From contig JAATWA010000001.1 in the NCBI GenBank assembly GCA_013361095.1, forward strand, positions 2,148,501 through 2,212,500: a stretch of DNA of 64,000 nt, in the 5' to 3' direction. This DNA comes from Pseudanabaena biceps. GTDB lineage: Bacteria > Cyanobacteriota > Cyanobacteriia > Pseudanabaenales > Pseudanabaenaceae. The stretch's first letter is position 1, and every line of letters begins with the position of its first letter. Shown one piece after another: positions 6,747 to 16,820 of this stretch. The translations under genes were made by a program, and so were the position numbers. Below the pieces are notes generated by a model. It worked only from the letters and a program-made list of their open reading frames with translations, was not told the origin of the DNA and ran no database searches.

Positions 6747-8924
6747 ATGGCAACTCTCTCATTTGATACTGCTCAGCCTGCTCAGACCATTGGACTTGGT
6801 GGATATACCATCGATCCACTCTTTACCGTGGGTGACAAAATTGGAACCTATGTTCCCCCCGGTATTCTTGATGGTATTGGAGCAACCTCACTTAACGACA
6901 CTACTGTTCGTTTATATGTTAACCATGAGTTAGGCAATACTGCTGCTTATAAGTACACACTTGCAAACGGTACACAACTCTCTGGTGCTAGAGTTAGCTA
7001 CTTTGATGTTGATAAGCGAACATTTCAAATTGTTGATTCGGGGCTTGCTTTCAACACCATTGTCAACCGTGCTGGTAATGTAGTATCTTCCTCTGCTGTT
7101 TATTCAGCTGCAAACGTTAACGGTTTAGATACCCCTAGTGGATTGAATCGTTTTTGTTCGGCTGCTTTGTTTGAAGCAAATCAGTTTGGCGCTGGTAATG
7201 GTCTAGTAGATAAAATTTACTTCGCTAATGAAGAAAGCGGAACCTCTGCAAGCGAAGCTTCTGAATATGCCCTAGACGTTAAAACCAACACTTTGTATGC
7301 AGTTCCTTGGTTTGGTCGCGCTGGCTTTGAGAACGTTACAGAAATCAATACTGGTACAACAACTAAGGTTGCCTTTTTGATTGGCGATGATCGCTCTCCT
7401 GCTACTGGAGTTCCTCTAACACTTTATGTTGGTGATAAAGTTGCAGGCAGCTCTAACTTCTTAGAGCGTAACGGTTTGTCTGGTGGCAAATTGTACGTTT
7501 GGGTTGCTAACGATTCTACTATTAAAGATCCTAGACAATTCAACGGTAACAATGCTTCTGTAAATGGCAAATTTGTCGAGATCGATCAGTATGATGTGAC
7601 CAAAGCTGGTCAAGCAGGATATGACAGCTTAGGTTTTGTGACCCAAGCAAAGCAAGATTCTTTAGCATTTGCTGCTGGAGCATTTGGATTTGTTCGTGTT
7701 GAAGATGTCTCTACCAATCCTAAGGATGGTACTCAAGTTGCTTTCAATGCAACGGGCAACTCTAGTTTGTTTGGCGGTCAAGATTCTTGGGGTACAACCT
7801 ACAGAATTGATGTTGACTTTAACGACATTGCTGCAGGTAACATTGTTGGAAAAGTTGACATCCTTAACGATGGAAATGTGACCAAAGATACTGGTGCACG
7901 CAGCGTTGACAACCTTAACTGGGCTGGTGATGGCAAGATTTATCTTCAAGAAGATCCTGCTTTCAGTGGCTTTGCCCAGACTACCAAGATCGCAAACTCG
8001 ATCTTCAGCCTTGATCCAACTAACGCTAACCCTTCTTCAACTGTAACCCGTGTTGCAACAGTTGATCGCTCAGCGGCTGGACTTCCTGCCACTCAAACTG
8101 ACTCTGCCCCTACTGACTTGGGTAGCTGGGAAACCTCTGGTATCCTTGATGTCTCGAAGTTGTTTGGTAATCAAGGCGGTCAAATTTTAGTGTTTGACAC
8201 TCAAGCCCACTCCTTAAAAGATGGCAATATTGCTTCTCAAAACCTTGCTGAAGGTGGTCAGCTTGCATTTTTGATTGCTCCTAGCGCCAAGCTTGTTCAA
8301 AGCTCTGCATTAGTTGGCGGCGCAACCTCTGGGGCTGACACCCTTTCTGCGGGTCAAACCGCAGGTTTTGATGGTATCAACGATATCGTCTTTGCTGGCG
8401 CTGGTAATGACATTGTTGAAAATAACGCACTTGCTTTGGCTAGCGGCAACCGTATCGATACTGGTAGCGGTGATGACACCATTAATGTGTCTAACAACGA
8501 TCGCGCCTTTGGTGGATCGGGTAATGATAAGTTCTTTGCCGAAGGTGTAAGCGGTTTCCGCATTTCTGGCGGTGCTGGCAAAGACATCTTCACTGTTTCC
8601 GATAGCAGCAATGGTCGTGTATTAGGCGGCGAAGGCGACGACCAGATCTACATTGCTGGCAATAGCGGCGGCAACTTGCTCTCTGGTGGCACTGGCGCTG
8701 ACCAATTCTGGATCTTTGGTGGTGATTTCCCTGCTAGTGCAAATACCGTAATCGACTTCCAAGCTGGTACTGATGTTATTGGTATCCAAGGTGCAGGAGC
8801 AGGTGTTGGCTTTGCTCAATTGAGCCTCACTGGCAACTCCATTGCATTTAATGGCGTTACACTTGCCACACTCACTGGCGTTGATACAACCACCCTGACC
8901 GTAGCTAACTTTGCGTTCGCTTAG
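6747..8924 (+). CDS. PhoX-like (DUF839) beta-propeller protein with C-terminal RTX repeats
   Basis: 725 residues from MATLSFDT; an upstream in-frame ATG at 6606 adds a tail lacking family character, so 6747 is preferred. The first 500 residues are propeller-like with PhoX/DUF839 features: YVNHELG, IYFANEES, a FGFVRVEDVS strand and LNWAGDGKIYLQED, acidic loops that could bind calcium or iron. PhoX enzymes hydrolyse phosphate monoesters outside the cytoplasm. The last 200 residues carry calcium-binding nonapeptide repeats (GGSGNDKFF, GGAGKDIF, GGEGDDQIY, GGTGADQFW), typical of proteins exported by type I secretion without a signal peptide. Catalytic activity is not proven by the sequence alone. 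Confidence 0.7.
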   Translation: MATLSFDTAQPAQTIGLGGYTIDPLFTVGDKIGTYVPPGILDGIGATSLNDTTVRLYVNHELGNTAAYKYTLANGTQLSGARVSYFDVDKRTFQIVDSGLAFNTIVNRAGNVVSSSAVYSAANVNGLDTPSGLNRFCSAALFEANQFGAGNGLVDKIYFANEESGTSASEASEYALDVKTNTLYAVPWFGRAGFENVTEINTGTTTKVAFLIGDDRSPATGVPLTLYVGDKVAGSSNFLERNGLSGGKLYVWVANDSTIKDPRQFNGNNASVNGKFVEIDQYDVTKAGQAGYDSLGFVTQAKQDSLAFAAGAFGFVRVEDVSTNPKDGTQVAFNATGNSSLFGGQDSWGTTYRIDVDFNDIAAGNIVGKVDILNDGNVTKDTGARSVDNLNWAGDGKIYLQEDPAFSGFAQTTKIANSIFSLDPTNANPSSTVTRVATVDRSAAGLPATQTDSAPTDLGSWETSGILDVSKLFGNQGGQILVFDTQAHSLKDGNIASQNLAEGGQLAFLIAPSAKLVQSSALVGGATSGADTLSAGQTAGFDGINDIVFAGAGNDIVENNALALASGNRIDTGSGDDTINVSNNDRAFGGSGNDKFFAEGVSGFRISGGAGKDIFTVSDSSNGRVLGGEGDDQIYIAGNSGGNLLSGGTGADQFWIFGGDFPASANTVIDFQAGTDVIGIQGAGAGVGFAQLSLTGNSIAFNGVTLATLTGVDTTTLTVANFAFA

Positions 8925-8935
8925 CTTTGGCTAAA

Positions 8936-8968
8936 AGTAAAGTGCTGTAGGATATACAGCACTTTACT
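8936..8968 (+). terminator. Terminator hairpin after the PhoX-like gene
   Basis: Arms AGTAAAGTGCTGTA and exact complement, loop GGATA, starting 12 bases after the stop. The stem is built from the GCTGTA flank motif of the palindromic repeats. Confidence 0.8.
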
Positions 8969-8980
8969 CTTTCTTAAAAC

Positions 8981-9031
8981 CAAGAAAAATTTTTGAAAGG
9001 TTAGCTTCGCCAGCCTTTCAAAAATTCCTTG
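8981..9031. repeat. Imperfect palindrome of the GGCTGGC family
   Basis: Arms CAAGAAAAATTTTTGAAAGG-TTAGC and GCCAGCCTTTCAAAAATTCC-TTG, with a two-base length difference and a few mismatches. It is a degraded relative of the copies at 36190 and 54253. Confidence 0.75.
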
Positions 9032-9162
9032 TAAAACACCATGACAAACCTACTCGAAACTTTCTTTCAATGATTGTTTTTAAGAGGTTTGTCATTTTCA
9101 GTAATTAGAGTTTGCGATCGCAGGATTGGCACTTTAAAATAAAATCAAAGAGGATAAACATA

Positions 9163-12100
9163 ATGGCAATTGTTAACGGAACTCCAAACAGTGATACCCT
9201 TGACAGCATTTTAAATGGAGACGTGGCTGGAGGGAATATCCTTAATGGTGGGGATGGAAACGATTTTCTATTTGCCTTCACTAATGATCAACTTTTTGGC
9301 GAAGCTGGCAATGATGAGCTAAGCGCAACTGATGGTAACGGAGGTAATAAATTATCAGGTGGCGATGGAAATGACACAATTTTCGCCTCTTTTAATGACA
9401 GTGTGTTTGGTGACGCGGGGAATGACACAATTTTTGGTGGACTGGGCGGCAACACCATTTCTGGTGGACTCGGCAAAGATGTTTTCTCGATCGCCAATGT
9501 CGATCTTCCCGCAAATCCAAACACAATTACAGACTTCAATCCTGTAGTGGACACAATCCGCGTCCAACTAGAAGGCGTAACTCAACTCAGCGACTTAGCG
9601 ATCGCCCAGTCTGGTGCTGATGCGATCATTAGCCGTGGCGCGACCCAGCTTGCTATCCTCAAAAACACTGCGATCGCCAACCTCACTGCTACCAACGTAG
9701 TTGTCGATGTTAACGCTCCTAACAACACCACTGTCAATGCCGCGCCTGCGATCGCGCCTGTTACTTTCACGATTGATGAAAACTCAGCGATCGGCACATT
9801 AGTTGGCAAGGTCAACGCTACGGACGATAATCTTGCGGCGGGAGACAAGCTTCAGTTCTCCATTACAGGCGGCAACAATGACCTCAATGCCAATGGCATT
9901 TCTCCATTTAGTATTGATCCGATTACGGGCGAAATCAAAGTAACCGATACTGCTGACCTCGACTTTGAGCGCAATTCTAGTATTAATGTCAAAGTCAAAG
10001 TCAGCGATGCAGAGAATTTATTTAGCGAAGCTCAGGTCACAGTCGCACTTAACAACCTTGTTGAGCCAACTCCACTACCTTTTAAGCTGACCAACTTCGA
10101 TTTTCAGAACTTACCGAAGCTAGGGACAACTGTTGAAGCCACGCCTAAAGATATCTTCTTGGGTGGTTTCTCTGGACTCTTTTTTGTCGGCACTGCTGCC
10201 AATGGCAACTTAAAGTTTGTCGCCAATACTGATCGTGGTCCCAATGGTGATCCTACAGGACAAAATCGTCCTTTCCTATTGCCAGACTTTCAACCAGAGA
10301 TCGTTAGTTTTGAGCTAAATCGCACCACAGGCAAGATCGAAATCACCAAAAGAACTGGCTTGTTTGAAAAGGATGGAGTCACTAAACTGACAGGCTTGCC
10401 TAACTTGCAAGCAGGTGTAGGTGGAACTGCCTATACCGATGAAATTGGTGTTGATCTAGCTGGAAATGTCTTACCGAATAAAGCCCTTGGTGCTGATCTC
10501 GAAGGGATTGTCATTGATAAGAACGGCAATTACTGGCTCGTAGATGAATATCGTCCTGCGATTTACCAATTTGATGTGAATGGGAAGTTGCTCGATCGCT
10601 TCATTCCCATCGGCACGGCGACGGCTCCAGAACCCGATGCTGCCGCAGGTACTTTTGGTACAGAAGTACTGCCTGCCGTTTATGCTCAGCGTCGCAACAA
10701 TCGCGGCTTTGAAGCCGTGGCGATCGAAGGCAATAAACTCTACGCCTTCATTCAGAGTGCGCTCGACAATCCTGACGTTACTAACGATAGTACATCGAGT
10801 AATTCTCGCAATTTGAGAATTCTGGAGTTTGATACTGTCACGAAGGCGGTCACAGCCGAATATCTCTACGTTCTTGATAACATCACTGGAACTGGAACTG
10901 CTAAAACTGACAAAATTGGCGATGCTGTCTCTCTTGGTAATGGCAAATTTGCGGTGGTAGAGCGTGATGATCGCTCAACTACAGAGTCCAATAAACTGAT
11001 CTATGAGATTGATTTAAAGAACGCTACTAACATCAATAATCTTGCTAACCTTGCCTCAGTGCCAAGTGGCAAAACGATTGAACAACTGTCTCCCTCGGAG
11101 TTGATCACCTTCAACATCAAGGCTGTGGACAAGACTCTGATTGCCAATGCTGCTAAATTTGGCTATACAGGTGTAGAGAAACTTGAGGGACTTGCCCTAA
11201 TCGCTCCAAATACCTTCGCATTGATCAATGACAATGACTTCAATAGTGCTAATCCCACTAAATTAGGTATTTTGGAATTACCACCATTGCCATCAAAACC
11301 ATTGAAATTGAAAAATAACAAGGACACGATTACGATTTCAGGTGGCGATAGTGACAAACCAACTATTTCTTTCACGATCAAGGGCAATGGATCTAATCAA
11401 GTCAGCGAGTTGGGTTTATTCCTTGTCGATGATGATGCAGGTACTATCGATGGCTCTTCACCCAGTGATAATGATTACAAGGAAAAAGCCTTAGGTCGCG
11501 CTAAGGTGATTTTCTCTACGATCAACAATGTTCCCAATGGCTTCAGTCTTGATGGATTAGAGCGTGTAATTGGTCTAGATATTAATGCGAAGTTCCGCTT
11601 CTTTAGCATTAGCGATCGCACTACCACCACTGACTCAATCTTCAAGACTAAATCCTTTGACAAGATTACACTGTCAAGTGTGACCAGCCTCAACTTCAAC
11701 GAAGTCAGTGATACTGCATTTACAATCAATTTCAATAACCTAATCATTAACATCGAAGCTGGATCTAAAAACTTGGTTTTAGGAACTGGCTTGCAAGATA
11801 ATAGAGAAGGTGAAGTTATTGATTTAAGAAGCGTGGATAAAACTCTATTCTCTAAGGTGGAAGCAACCTTCACACTCAATCGCGAAGCTGCTTTTAATAA
11901 CTTTATTGGTTTCTATAAAGTTGAAAATGCTGCGGGTGACATCAAAAAGAGCAATGGCGATATCATCAAGATTGGCTCGCAGGAGTATGCCTCGGCTGCG
12001 GTCGCTAATCGCGTTACTTCAATTCAAGACTTGGTTGTGGCAAACCAATCAGAGGTAACTCGAACAGGAATTTTTGATGCTGGCTCTATTTTTGCGCCTT

Positions 12101-12318
12101 TCATTATCATCAATAGCAACTCCACATCATCATTCTCGGACAGTAACTTTAGTAACGATCCCACCGTTTACTTCTCTTACTTAGGTGCAAATTCTGATGG
12201 TGTTGATCACATTCGCTTGCTGGGTAACAACACCTTTGGATTTGAAGATCTCGCGGGCGGCGGTGACTTTGACTATAACGATACTATTGTTAATGTCAGT
12301 CTCAAGCCTGTAGCATAA
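9163..12318 (+). CDS. RTX / cadherin-like / phytase-esterase-like / DUF4114 exoprotein
   Basis: 1051 residues from ATG 9163, which has AAAGAGGA upstream. Order: RTX-type glycine-aspartate repeats (about 1-130; GGDGNDFLF, GGDGNDTIF), a cadherin-like domain (about 170-275; FTIDENSAIGTLVGKVNATD, DLDFERNSS), an esterase-like domain of the phytase type (about 280-720; FVANTDRGPNGDP, LGADLEGIVIDKNGNYWLVD, NRGFEAVAIEG), a linker, and a C-terminal DUF4114 domain ending in LAGGGDFDYNDTIVNV. RTX repeats imply calcium-dependent export by type I secretion. Next to the PhoX-like gene it suggests a pair of exported proteins for organic phosphate use (inference). Confidence 0.82.
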   Translation: MAIVNGTPNSDTLDSILNGDVAGGNILNGGDGNDFLFAFTNDQLFGEAGNDELSATDGNGGNKLSGGDGNDTIFASFNDSVFGDAGNDTIFGGLGGNTISGGLGKDVFSIANVDLPANPNTITDFNPVVDTIRVQLEGVTQLSDLAIAQSGADAIISRGATQLAILKNTAIANLTATNVVVDVNAPNNTTVNAAPAIAPVTFTIDENSAIGTLVGKVNATDDNLAAGDKLQFSITGGNNDLNANGISPFSIDPITGEIKVTDTADLDFERNSSINVKVKVSDAENLFSEAQVTVALNNLVEPTPLPFKLTNFDFQNLPKLGTTVEATPKDIFLGGFSGLFFVGTAANGNLKFVANTDRGPNGDPTGQNRPFLLPDFQPEIVSFELNRTTGKIEITKRTGLFEKDGVTKLTGLPNLQAGVGGTAYTDEIGVDLAGNVLPNKALGADLEGIVIDKNGNYWLVDEYRPAIYQFDVNGKLLDRFIPIGTATAPEPDAAAGTFGTEVLPAVYAQRRNNRGFEAVAIEGNKLYAFIQSALDNPDVTNDSTSSNSRNLRILEFDTVTKAVTAEYLYVLDNITGTGTAKTDKIGDAVSLGNGKFAVVERDDRSTTESNKLIYEIDLKNATNINNLANLASVPSGKTIEQLSPSELITFNIKAVDKTLIANAAKFGYTGVEKLEGLALIAPNTFALINDNDFNSANPTKLGILELPPLPSKPLKLKNNKDTITISGGDSDKPTISFTIKGNGSNQVSELGLFLVDDDAGTIDGSSPSDNDYKEKALGRAKVIFSTINNVPNGFSLDGLERVIGLDINAKFRFFSISDRTTTTDSIFKTKSFDKITLSSVTSLNFNEVSDTAFTINFNNLIINIEAGSKNLVLGTGLQDNREGEVIDLRSVDKTLFSKVEATFTLNREAAFNNFIGFYKVENAAGDIKKSNGDIIKIGSQEYASAAVANRVTSIQDLVVANQSEVTRTGIFDAGSIFAPFIIINSNSTSSFSDSNFSNDPTVYFSYLGANSDGVDHIRLLGNNTFGFEDLAGGGDFDYNDTIVNVSLKPVA

Positions 12319-12354
12319 AAAGAATCCTTCTGTATAACGGACAGATTCTCATAT

Positions 12355-12405
12355 AAAAAAGGATATATTTTTAGCGCCAAAGGCGCTAAAAATATATCCT
12401 TTTTT
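12355..12405. terminator. Bidirectional terminator palindrome
   Basis: Perfect 24-bp arms (AAAAAAGGATATATTTTTAG-CGCC and complement), loop AAA, between the convergent RTX gene and the histidine phosphatase gene. Confidence 0.9.
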
Positions 12406-13042
12406 ATGTACCAGACTGCGATCGCAGTTCAGCATCCATAAAACTGCGATCGCCTAACACTTTGAGCATTGGGCCTAAAGCTCCAAACTGCACAATGCTA
12501 AGGGATGCCGCAGGCGTATCAATGCGATCGCGATATCGTCCCAAATCAATTCCTAACAAGTTACAAAGAATGACGCGAATGGTTGCTTTATGAGAAACGA
12601 CTAGGACATTTCCCGAAGGATATTTTTCTTGGATTTCTGCAATTACTAGGGAAGCTCGACTAGCAAGCTGCACTGCCGTTTCGCCTCCTGTGGGTGGATT
12701 CCATGCAGGTTCCGTTAGCCAGCGCACATAGTCGCTACTAAAGTTCTCTTTCACAAATTCATTGGTTAAACCTTCCCATTTGCCATAGCGAACTTCGCGC
12801 AGACCATCGCGTAGTTGCATTTCTATATTGACGGCATTGCATAAGGGCATAGCAGTGGCGATCGTTCGTTTCATCGGACTGACAAATACCGCATTCCACG
12901 CGATCGCTTTGTGGGCTTCGGCAAAGGCGATCGCCATTTTTTGACCATTATCTGTTAGCTCTGGATCAAGATCGCCACAATATCCGCCAGTGCGACTATA
13001 GGAGGTTTCTCCATGACGGAGTAGATATAGTTTTAGGCTCAT
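12404..13042 (-). CDS. Histidine phosphatase family protein (phosphoglycerate mutase-like)
   Basis: 212 residues starting MSLKLYLLRHGETSYS, the canonical RHGE catalytic motif whose histidine accepts the phosphate. LTDNGQKMA, a second-half SHKATIRVILC with the partner histidine, and an ELREVRYGKWEGL-like acidic segment (read as GLREVRYGKWEGL) fit the branch-1 family. The substrate cannot be told from sequence; cyanobacterial relatives include sugar phosphatases and alpha-ribazole phosphatases. A start 14 codons upstream is in frame but would precede the conserved N-terminus by an unusual tail. Confidence 0.88.
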   Translation of the reverse strand: MSLKLYLLRHGETSYSRTGGYCGDLDPELTDNGQKMAIAFAEAHKAIAWNAVFVSPMKRTIATAMPLCNAVNIEMQLRDGLREVRYGKWEGLTNEFVKENFSSDYVRWLTEPAWNPPTGGETAVQLASRASLVIAEIQEKYPSGNVLVVSHKATIRVILCNLLGIDLGRYRDRIDTPAASLSIVQFGALGPMLKVLGDRSFMDAELRSQSGT

Positions 13043-13093
13043 AATTCTCTGCTCATAGCATTTTGCAAAAGAGTGTGTTCGCAATTCTCATTA

Positions 13094-13148
13094 TTAAACC
13101 AAAAAAATCTGGACGATGCGAAGCATCGTCCAGATTTTTTTGGTTTAA
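13094..13148. repeat. Palindrome with 26-bp arms and AATTCTCATTAT flank
   Basis: Arms TTAAACCAAAAAAATCTGGA-CGATGC and exact complement, loop GAA. The left flank GCAATTCTCATTAT matches the terminal repeat of the 131-bp elements at 61854 and 63256, so it is probably one end of a related element. The right arm overlaps the phosphoketolase stop codon and can act as its terminator. Confidence 0.88.
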
Positions 13149-15643
13149 TGGGGATAGCGCCAGTTTACAATTTCAGGTTTGTCAATACCATGCTCATAGG
13201 CATATTGACGACATTCTATTTGTTGATCAAGCAGCGCTTGCTTCGCATGGCAACCAATGTTTGTGAGCTTAGGAACTCGGTCAATTACATCGATCGCAAG
13301 ACTAAATCGATCCACTTGGTTATTGATGGCAAGCTCTAAAGGAGTGTTGATATTGCCCTTCTCTTTATAACCGCGCACATGGAGATTTTTGTGGTTGGCA
13401 CGGCGATAAGCAAGGCGGTGAATCAACCAAGGATAGCCGTGGAAGTTGAAAATGATCGGCTTATCAGTAGTGAAGAGCGAATCAAAATCGCGATCGCTTA
13501 AACCGTGGGGATGTTCAGTATTTGGCTGCAACTTAAATAAGTCCACCACATTGATAAATCTAATCTTCAATTCAGGGAAATGCTCCCACAATAGAATGGT
13601 TGCCGCTAGAGCCTCTTGAGTGAGAATGTCTCCACAACCAACCATCACCACGTCAGGCTCGACACCCTGATCATTGCTTGCCCAGTCCCAAATGCCCACT
13701 CCCTTAGTACAGTGCTTAATTGCATCTTCCATACTCAAGAATTGTAAATGCGATTGCTTATCGGAAACGATCACATTTACATAGTCAGTGCTTCGCAAAC
13801 AATGATTAGCCACCGACAGTAAACTATTGACATCGGGTGGTAGATAAATGCGAGTTACTTCCGCACTTTTATTGACTACCACATCCAAGAAACCGGGATC
13901 TTGGTGAGTAAAACCATTGTGATCTTGTCGCCAAACAGTCGAAGTAATCAACAAATTAAGAGAAGCGATCGGCACTCTCCATGCAATATCTTTACTAATT
14001 TCTAGCCACTTACAATGCTGATTGATCATCGAATCAATTACATGGACAAAGGACTCATAGGTAGAGAAGAATCCATGACGACCAGTCAATAAATAGCCCT
14101 CTAGCCAGCCTTCAAGGGTATGTTCACTGAGAATTTCCATCACCCGTCCGTCCGTCGCTAATTCACCACCGTCAGCATCTTCAGACAAATATTCAGCTAT
14201 CCAGAACTTCTTACTGACTTCGTAAATTGCTTGCAATTTGTTAGAAGTATTTTCATCGGGACCAAATACGCGGAAGTTATCCATGTTGTTGAGCATGACA
14301 TCGCGCAGAAATACACCAAGCGGTTGCGTATTTTCAGCTTCTGTGGTTCCCGCTTTGTCAACCTTCACGCCATAATCACGAAAATCTGGCATCCTCAAAG
14401 CACGGCGCAAAATACCGCCATTAGCGATCGGATTTGATCCCATGCGGCGATCGCCTTTTGGAGTGAGTTCCTTTAACTCAGGAAGTAGTGAGCCTGAAGC
14501 ATCAAATAGTTCATCAGGCTTGTAGCTCTGCATCCAATCCGCCAACATTTGCAGATGTTCAGGATTGTTTTGCACTCCTGATAGGGGTACTTGGTGCGCT
14601 CGCCAAAAACCTTCTACTTTATGTCCATCTACTTCCGCAGGGCCAGTCCAACCCTTAGGAGTCCGCAGCACAATCATCGGAAAACGAGCGCGTTTGGGAA
14701 TCCCTGTACTACGAGATTCTTGCTGAATCGCTCTGATTTGGTTAATGCAATGCTCAAGGGTTGCCGCGATCGCTTGGTGCATCGACTCAATATCAGAACC
14801 TTCTACAAAATAAGGCTGGTAGCCATAGCCGATAAATAGGCTCTCTAGCTCTTCATGACTAATCCGTGCGAGAACTGTAGGATTGTTAATCTTATATCCA
14901 TTCAGATGCAGAATTGGTAATACAGCACCATCGCGAATGGGGTTGATAAATTTATTAGAATGCCAAGCCGTCGCGAGGGGGCCAGTTTCGGATTCGCCAT
15001 CACCGACCATGACCACAGAGATCAAGTCAGGATTGTCAAACACTGTACCATAGGCATGGGAAACGCTATAACCTAACTCGCCGCCTTCATGGATGGAGCC
15101 AGGAGTTTCAGGAGTGCAGTGGCTGCCAATCCCTCCCGGGAAAGAAAATTGTTTAAAGAAGTGCTTCAGTCCTTCTTCATCTTCACTAATGTCGTGATAA
15201 ATCTCAGAATAGCTTCCTTCAAGGTAAACAGGCCCTAAAATGCCGGGAGCACCATGTCCAGGTCCTGCTAAAAATATGGCATTGAGATCATACTTCTGAA
15301 TCAAGCGATTCATATGTGTATAGACAAAACTCATGCCAGGGCTTGATCCCCAATGCCCAAGCAGACGATTTTTTATGTGAGAAGGAAGTAATGGTTTGCG
15401 TAGAAGTGGATTATCGCGAAGGTAGATCATCCCGATCGCAAGGTAGTTACACGCGCGCCAAAAAGCATCAATTTTACGCAGTTCTTCTGCACTCAGTGGG
15501 CTACCTGTAACGGTAGATCGAGCTTCGCCGTAGCAACTAATAGACTTTTTGGATAAGTCAATTTCGGTCATCTTTAGAGGAGTGGTCACCATAAAATCAC
15601 GATTAATTCCTGTCACTAATTTTAGTTTTTGACCTTTCACCAC
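13145..15643 (-). CDS. xfp: Xylulose-5-phosphate/fructose-6-phosphate phosphoketolase
   Basis: Thiamine-diphosphate enzyme of up to 832 residues, close to the usual 800. It splits xylulose 5-phosphate (and often fructose 6-phosphate) with phosphate into acetyl phosphate and an aldose phosphate, giving cyanobacteria a carbon-saving bypass. Visible signatures: [50 protein letters not shown], the cofactor-binding [19 protein letters not shown] and [18 protein letters not shown]. The first 25 residues are not conserved; internal ATGs at 15592 and 15571 are plausible starts and would give lengths nearer the family norm. Confidence 0.95.
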   Translation of the reverse strand: MVKGQKLKLVTGINRDFMVTTPLKMTEIDLSKKSISCYGEARSTVTGSPLSAEELRKIDAFWRACNYLAIGMIYLRDNPLLRKPLLPSHIKNRLLGHWGSSPGMSFVYTHMNRLIQKYDLNAIFLAGPGHGAPGILGPVYLEGSYSEIYHDISEDEEGLKHFFKQFSFPGGIGSHCTPETPGSIHEGGELGYSVSHAYGTVFDNPDLISVVMVGDGESETGPLATAWHSNKFINPIRDGAVLPILHLNGYKINNPTVLARISHEELESLFIGYGYQPYFVEGSDIESMHQAIAATLEHCINQIRAIQQESRSTGIPKRARFPMIVLRTPKGWTGPAEVDGHKVEGFWRAHQVPLSGVQNNPEHLQMLADWMQSYKPDELFDASGSLLPELKELTPKGDRRMGSNPIANGGILRRALRMPDFRDYGVKVDKAGTTEAENTQPLGVFLRDVMLNNMDNFRVFGPDENTSNKLQAIYEVSKKFWIAEYLSEDADGGELATDGRVMEILSEHTLEGWLEGYLLTGRHGFFSTYESFVHVIDSMINQHCKWLEISKDIAWRVPIASLNLLITSTVWRQDHNGFTHQDPGFLDVVVNKSAEVTRIYLPPDVNSLLSVANHCLRSTDYVNVIVSDKQSHLQFLSMEDAIKHCTKGVGIWDWASNDQGVEPDVVMVGCGDILTQEALAATILLWEHFPELKIRFINVVDLFKLQPNTEHPHGLSDRDFDSLFTTDKPIIFNFHGYPWLIHRLAYRRANHKNLHVRGYKEKGNINTPLELAINNQVDRFSLAIDVIDRVPKLTNIGCHAKQALLDQQIECRQYAYEHGIDKPEIVNWRYPH

Positions 15644-15680
15644 ACAACCTTACATTAAGTGACTCTGCTTCTTGCTTAAT

Positions 15681-15866
15681 TTAATATGTACATTGTGTCG
15701 CCAATACGCAGTAATTTTGTCGCAATACTATATGTCTGGGCGATCGCTTATGATGTTTAGATATAAATTTGAGGGATAATTCTTTGGTAGGAATTGCATC
15801 ATGTCCTATTGATTTTAAAAGATGGGATAAACGCACGGGTAATTGAGCATCAATGAGGAATTTCAT
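15681..15866 (-). pseudogene. Truncated DUF5615 (PIN-like) toxin remnant
   Basis: Begins with a good DUF5615 N-terminus (MKFLIDAQLPVRLSHLLKSI, then GHDAIPTKEL) including the first acidic residue, but after about 35 residues the similarity stops and the frame ends at 61 residues, roughly half the usual length. The acidic residues of the second half are missing. Its start overlaps the end of the DUF433 gene by 4 bases, as in intact DUF433/DUF5615 pairs. Likely an inactivated toxin. Confidence 0.75.
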
Positions 15867-16096
15867 ACAAGAATCTTATGGATGCTCTTTACTTGAATAA
15901 GTTTTGTGGCATAGGATAGGATTGCAAAAATATCATCTCGTTCTAGATCGTCATAGTCTTCAAGAATTTCTTCGGTGGTCATGCCAGAACTGAGGAGTTC
16001 TAAGATCATCTCAACTGGATAGCGCAAACCTCTGATGCAGGGTTTACCATGACAGATATTCCAGTCTATGGTGATGCGTTGTAATAGCATAGTCAT
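15863..16096 (-). CDS. DUF433 family antitoxin
   Basis: 77 residues with the family pattern RITIDWNICHGKPCIRGLRY, PVEMILELLSSGMTTEEIL and DYDDLERDDIFAILSYA. DUF433 proteins pair with DUF5615 PIN-like toxins as an antitoxin (VapB45 type by family knowledge). The partner just downstream is truncated, so this antitoxin is probably orphaned. Starts at 16096 or 16090 (second methionine) are both possible. Confidence 0.85.
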   Translation of the reverse strand: MTMLLQRITIDWNICHGKPCIRGLRYPVEMILELLSSGMTTEEILEDYDDLERDDIFAILSYATKLIQVKSIHKILV

Positions 16097-16108
16097 ATAT
16101 TCCTGAAT

Positions 16109-16507
16109 TCACATGAGCTTATTTTCTAACTCAGGATATTTAGAAAATAAGCTATCAACACTTGCAAGTTTTGCGCCATATTCTAATGCAGTGGCGATGA
16201 TTAGGCGATCGAATGGATCTTTGTGAATTGGGGATAGATTTACGGCTCTGACTGTAATTGCTGAAGTCAGTGGAAATAATTCGATTTTTGCAGGAGCTAA
16301 TGCTCTGGTGAACCACTCTTCTGATGAACAGGTTAGCTCTAATCTGCCTCGACTCTGTGCTAAGGCAATCTCATAGCAAGATAGAGGAGATACTGCTAAT
16401 ATATTGGCTAACTCAAAGCGCTCAAGCCAAGATGAGGGAAATTGATCGAAGTTGGAGTTGATTAGCCATAGCCAAGTATGGGTGTCGAGAACAATTATTT
16501 CAGACAT
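16109..16507 (-). CDS. vapC: VapC-type PIN domain ribonuclease toxin
   Basis: 132 residues with the PIN acidic set: first aspartate in VLDTHTWLWL, a glutamate in SCYEIALAQSRGRLEL, the HKDPFDRLIIATALEYG helix and the last acidic position in LASVDSLFSKY. VapC toxins cleave tRNA or rRNA when released from their antitoxin. The gene overlaps the 3' end of the upstream antitoxin by 13 bases, implying coupled translation. Confidence 0.9.
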   Translation of the reverse strand: MSEIIVLDTHTWLWLINSNFDQFPSSWLERFELANILAVSPLSCYEIALAQSRGRLELTCSSEEWFTRALAPAKIELFPLTSAITVRAVNLSPIHKDPFDRLIIATALEYGAKLASVDSLFSKYPELENKLM

Positions 16508-16716
16508 TCCCAGTCCTCTTCGTCAACTATGGGACTGACGATATCACCTAATATTTTCACTTTGCCAGCCATGTCAGGTATGGGAAAATGTCGTTTTATT
16601 TGGGGTTTAGTTTCTTCTAGGATGGTTATAATAATTCGTGCTGAGGTGATTTCTGGTTGTTCAGATAGCCACTTAATATGCCCGTTTTCATAGGTTGCTT
16701 CATAACTTTTAAGCAT
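16495..16716 (-). CDS. vapB: VapB-like antitoxin
   Basis: 73-residue acidic protein: N-terminal strand SYEATYENGHIKWLSEQPEI followed by ARIIITILEE and a C-terminal tail DEEDWECLK typical of VapB-like antitoxins that wrap the PIN toxin. AGGAGAT lies just upstream of its ATG. Assignment depends chiefly on size, layout and the overlapping vapC gene. Confidence 0.78.
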   Translation of the reverse strand: MLKSYEATYENGHIKWLSEQPEITSARIIITILEETKPQIKRHFPIPDMAGKVKILGDIVSPIVDEEDWECLK

Positions 16717-16740
16717 GGTTGTTTATCTCCTTAAAGTGTT

Positions 16741-16820
16741 TTCAAATTCTTGTTTTTTGGTGGAAATTAGAGAACGTAGGCGATCACCTTCTGACCGTTG
16801 TTTCCCCTCCTCAATTTCTA
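16741..16820. repeat. 80-bp direct repeat, copy A
   Basis: About 87% identical to 17081-17160. On the minus strand both copies read as a charged tail containing DDRLRSLISSKKQEFE or a variant, so they look like duplicated 3' ends of a lost gene rather than a transposable element. I do not recognise the parent protein. Confidence 0.7.

Noticed and set aside
7662..7949. Minus-strand frame inside the PhoX-like gene
   Set aside because: Antisense shadow; the plus-strand protein is continuous and has domain content.
11475..11879. 134-residue minus-strand frame inside the exoprotein gene
   Set aside because: Antisense shadow with low-complexity composition.
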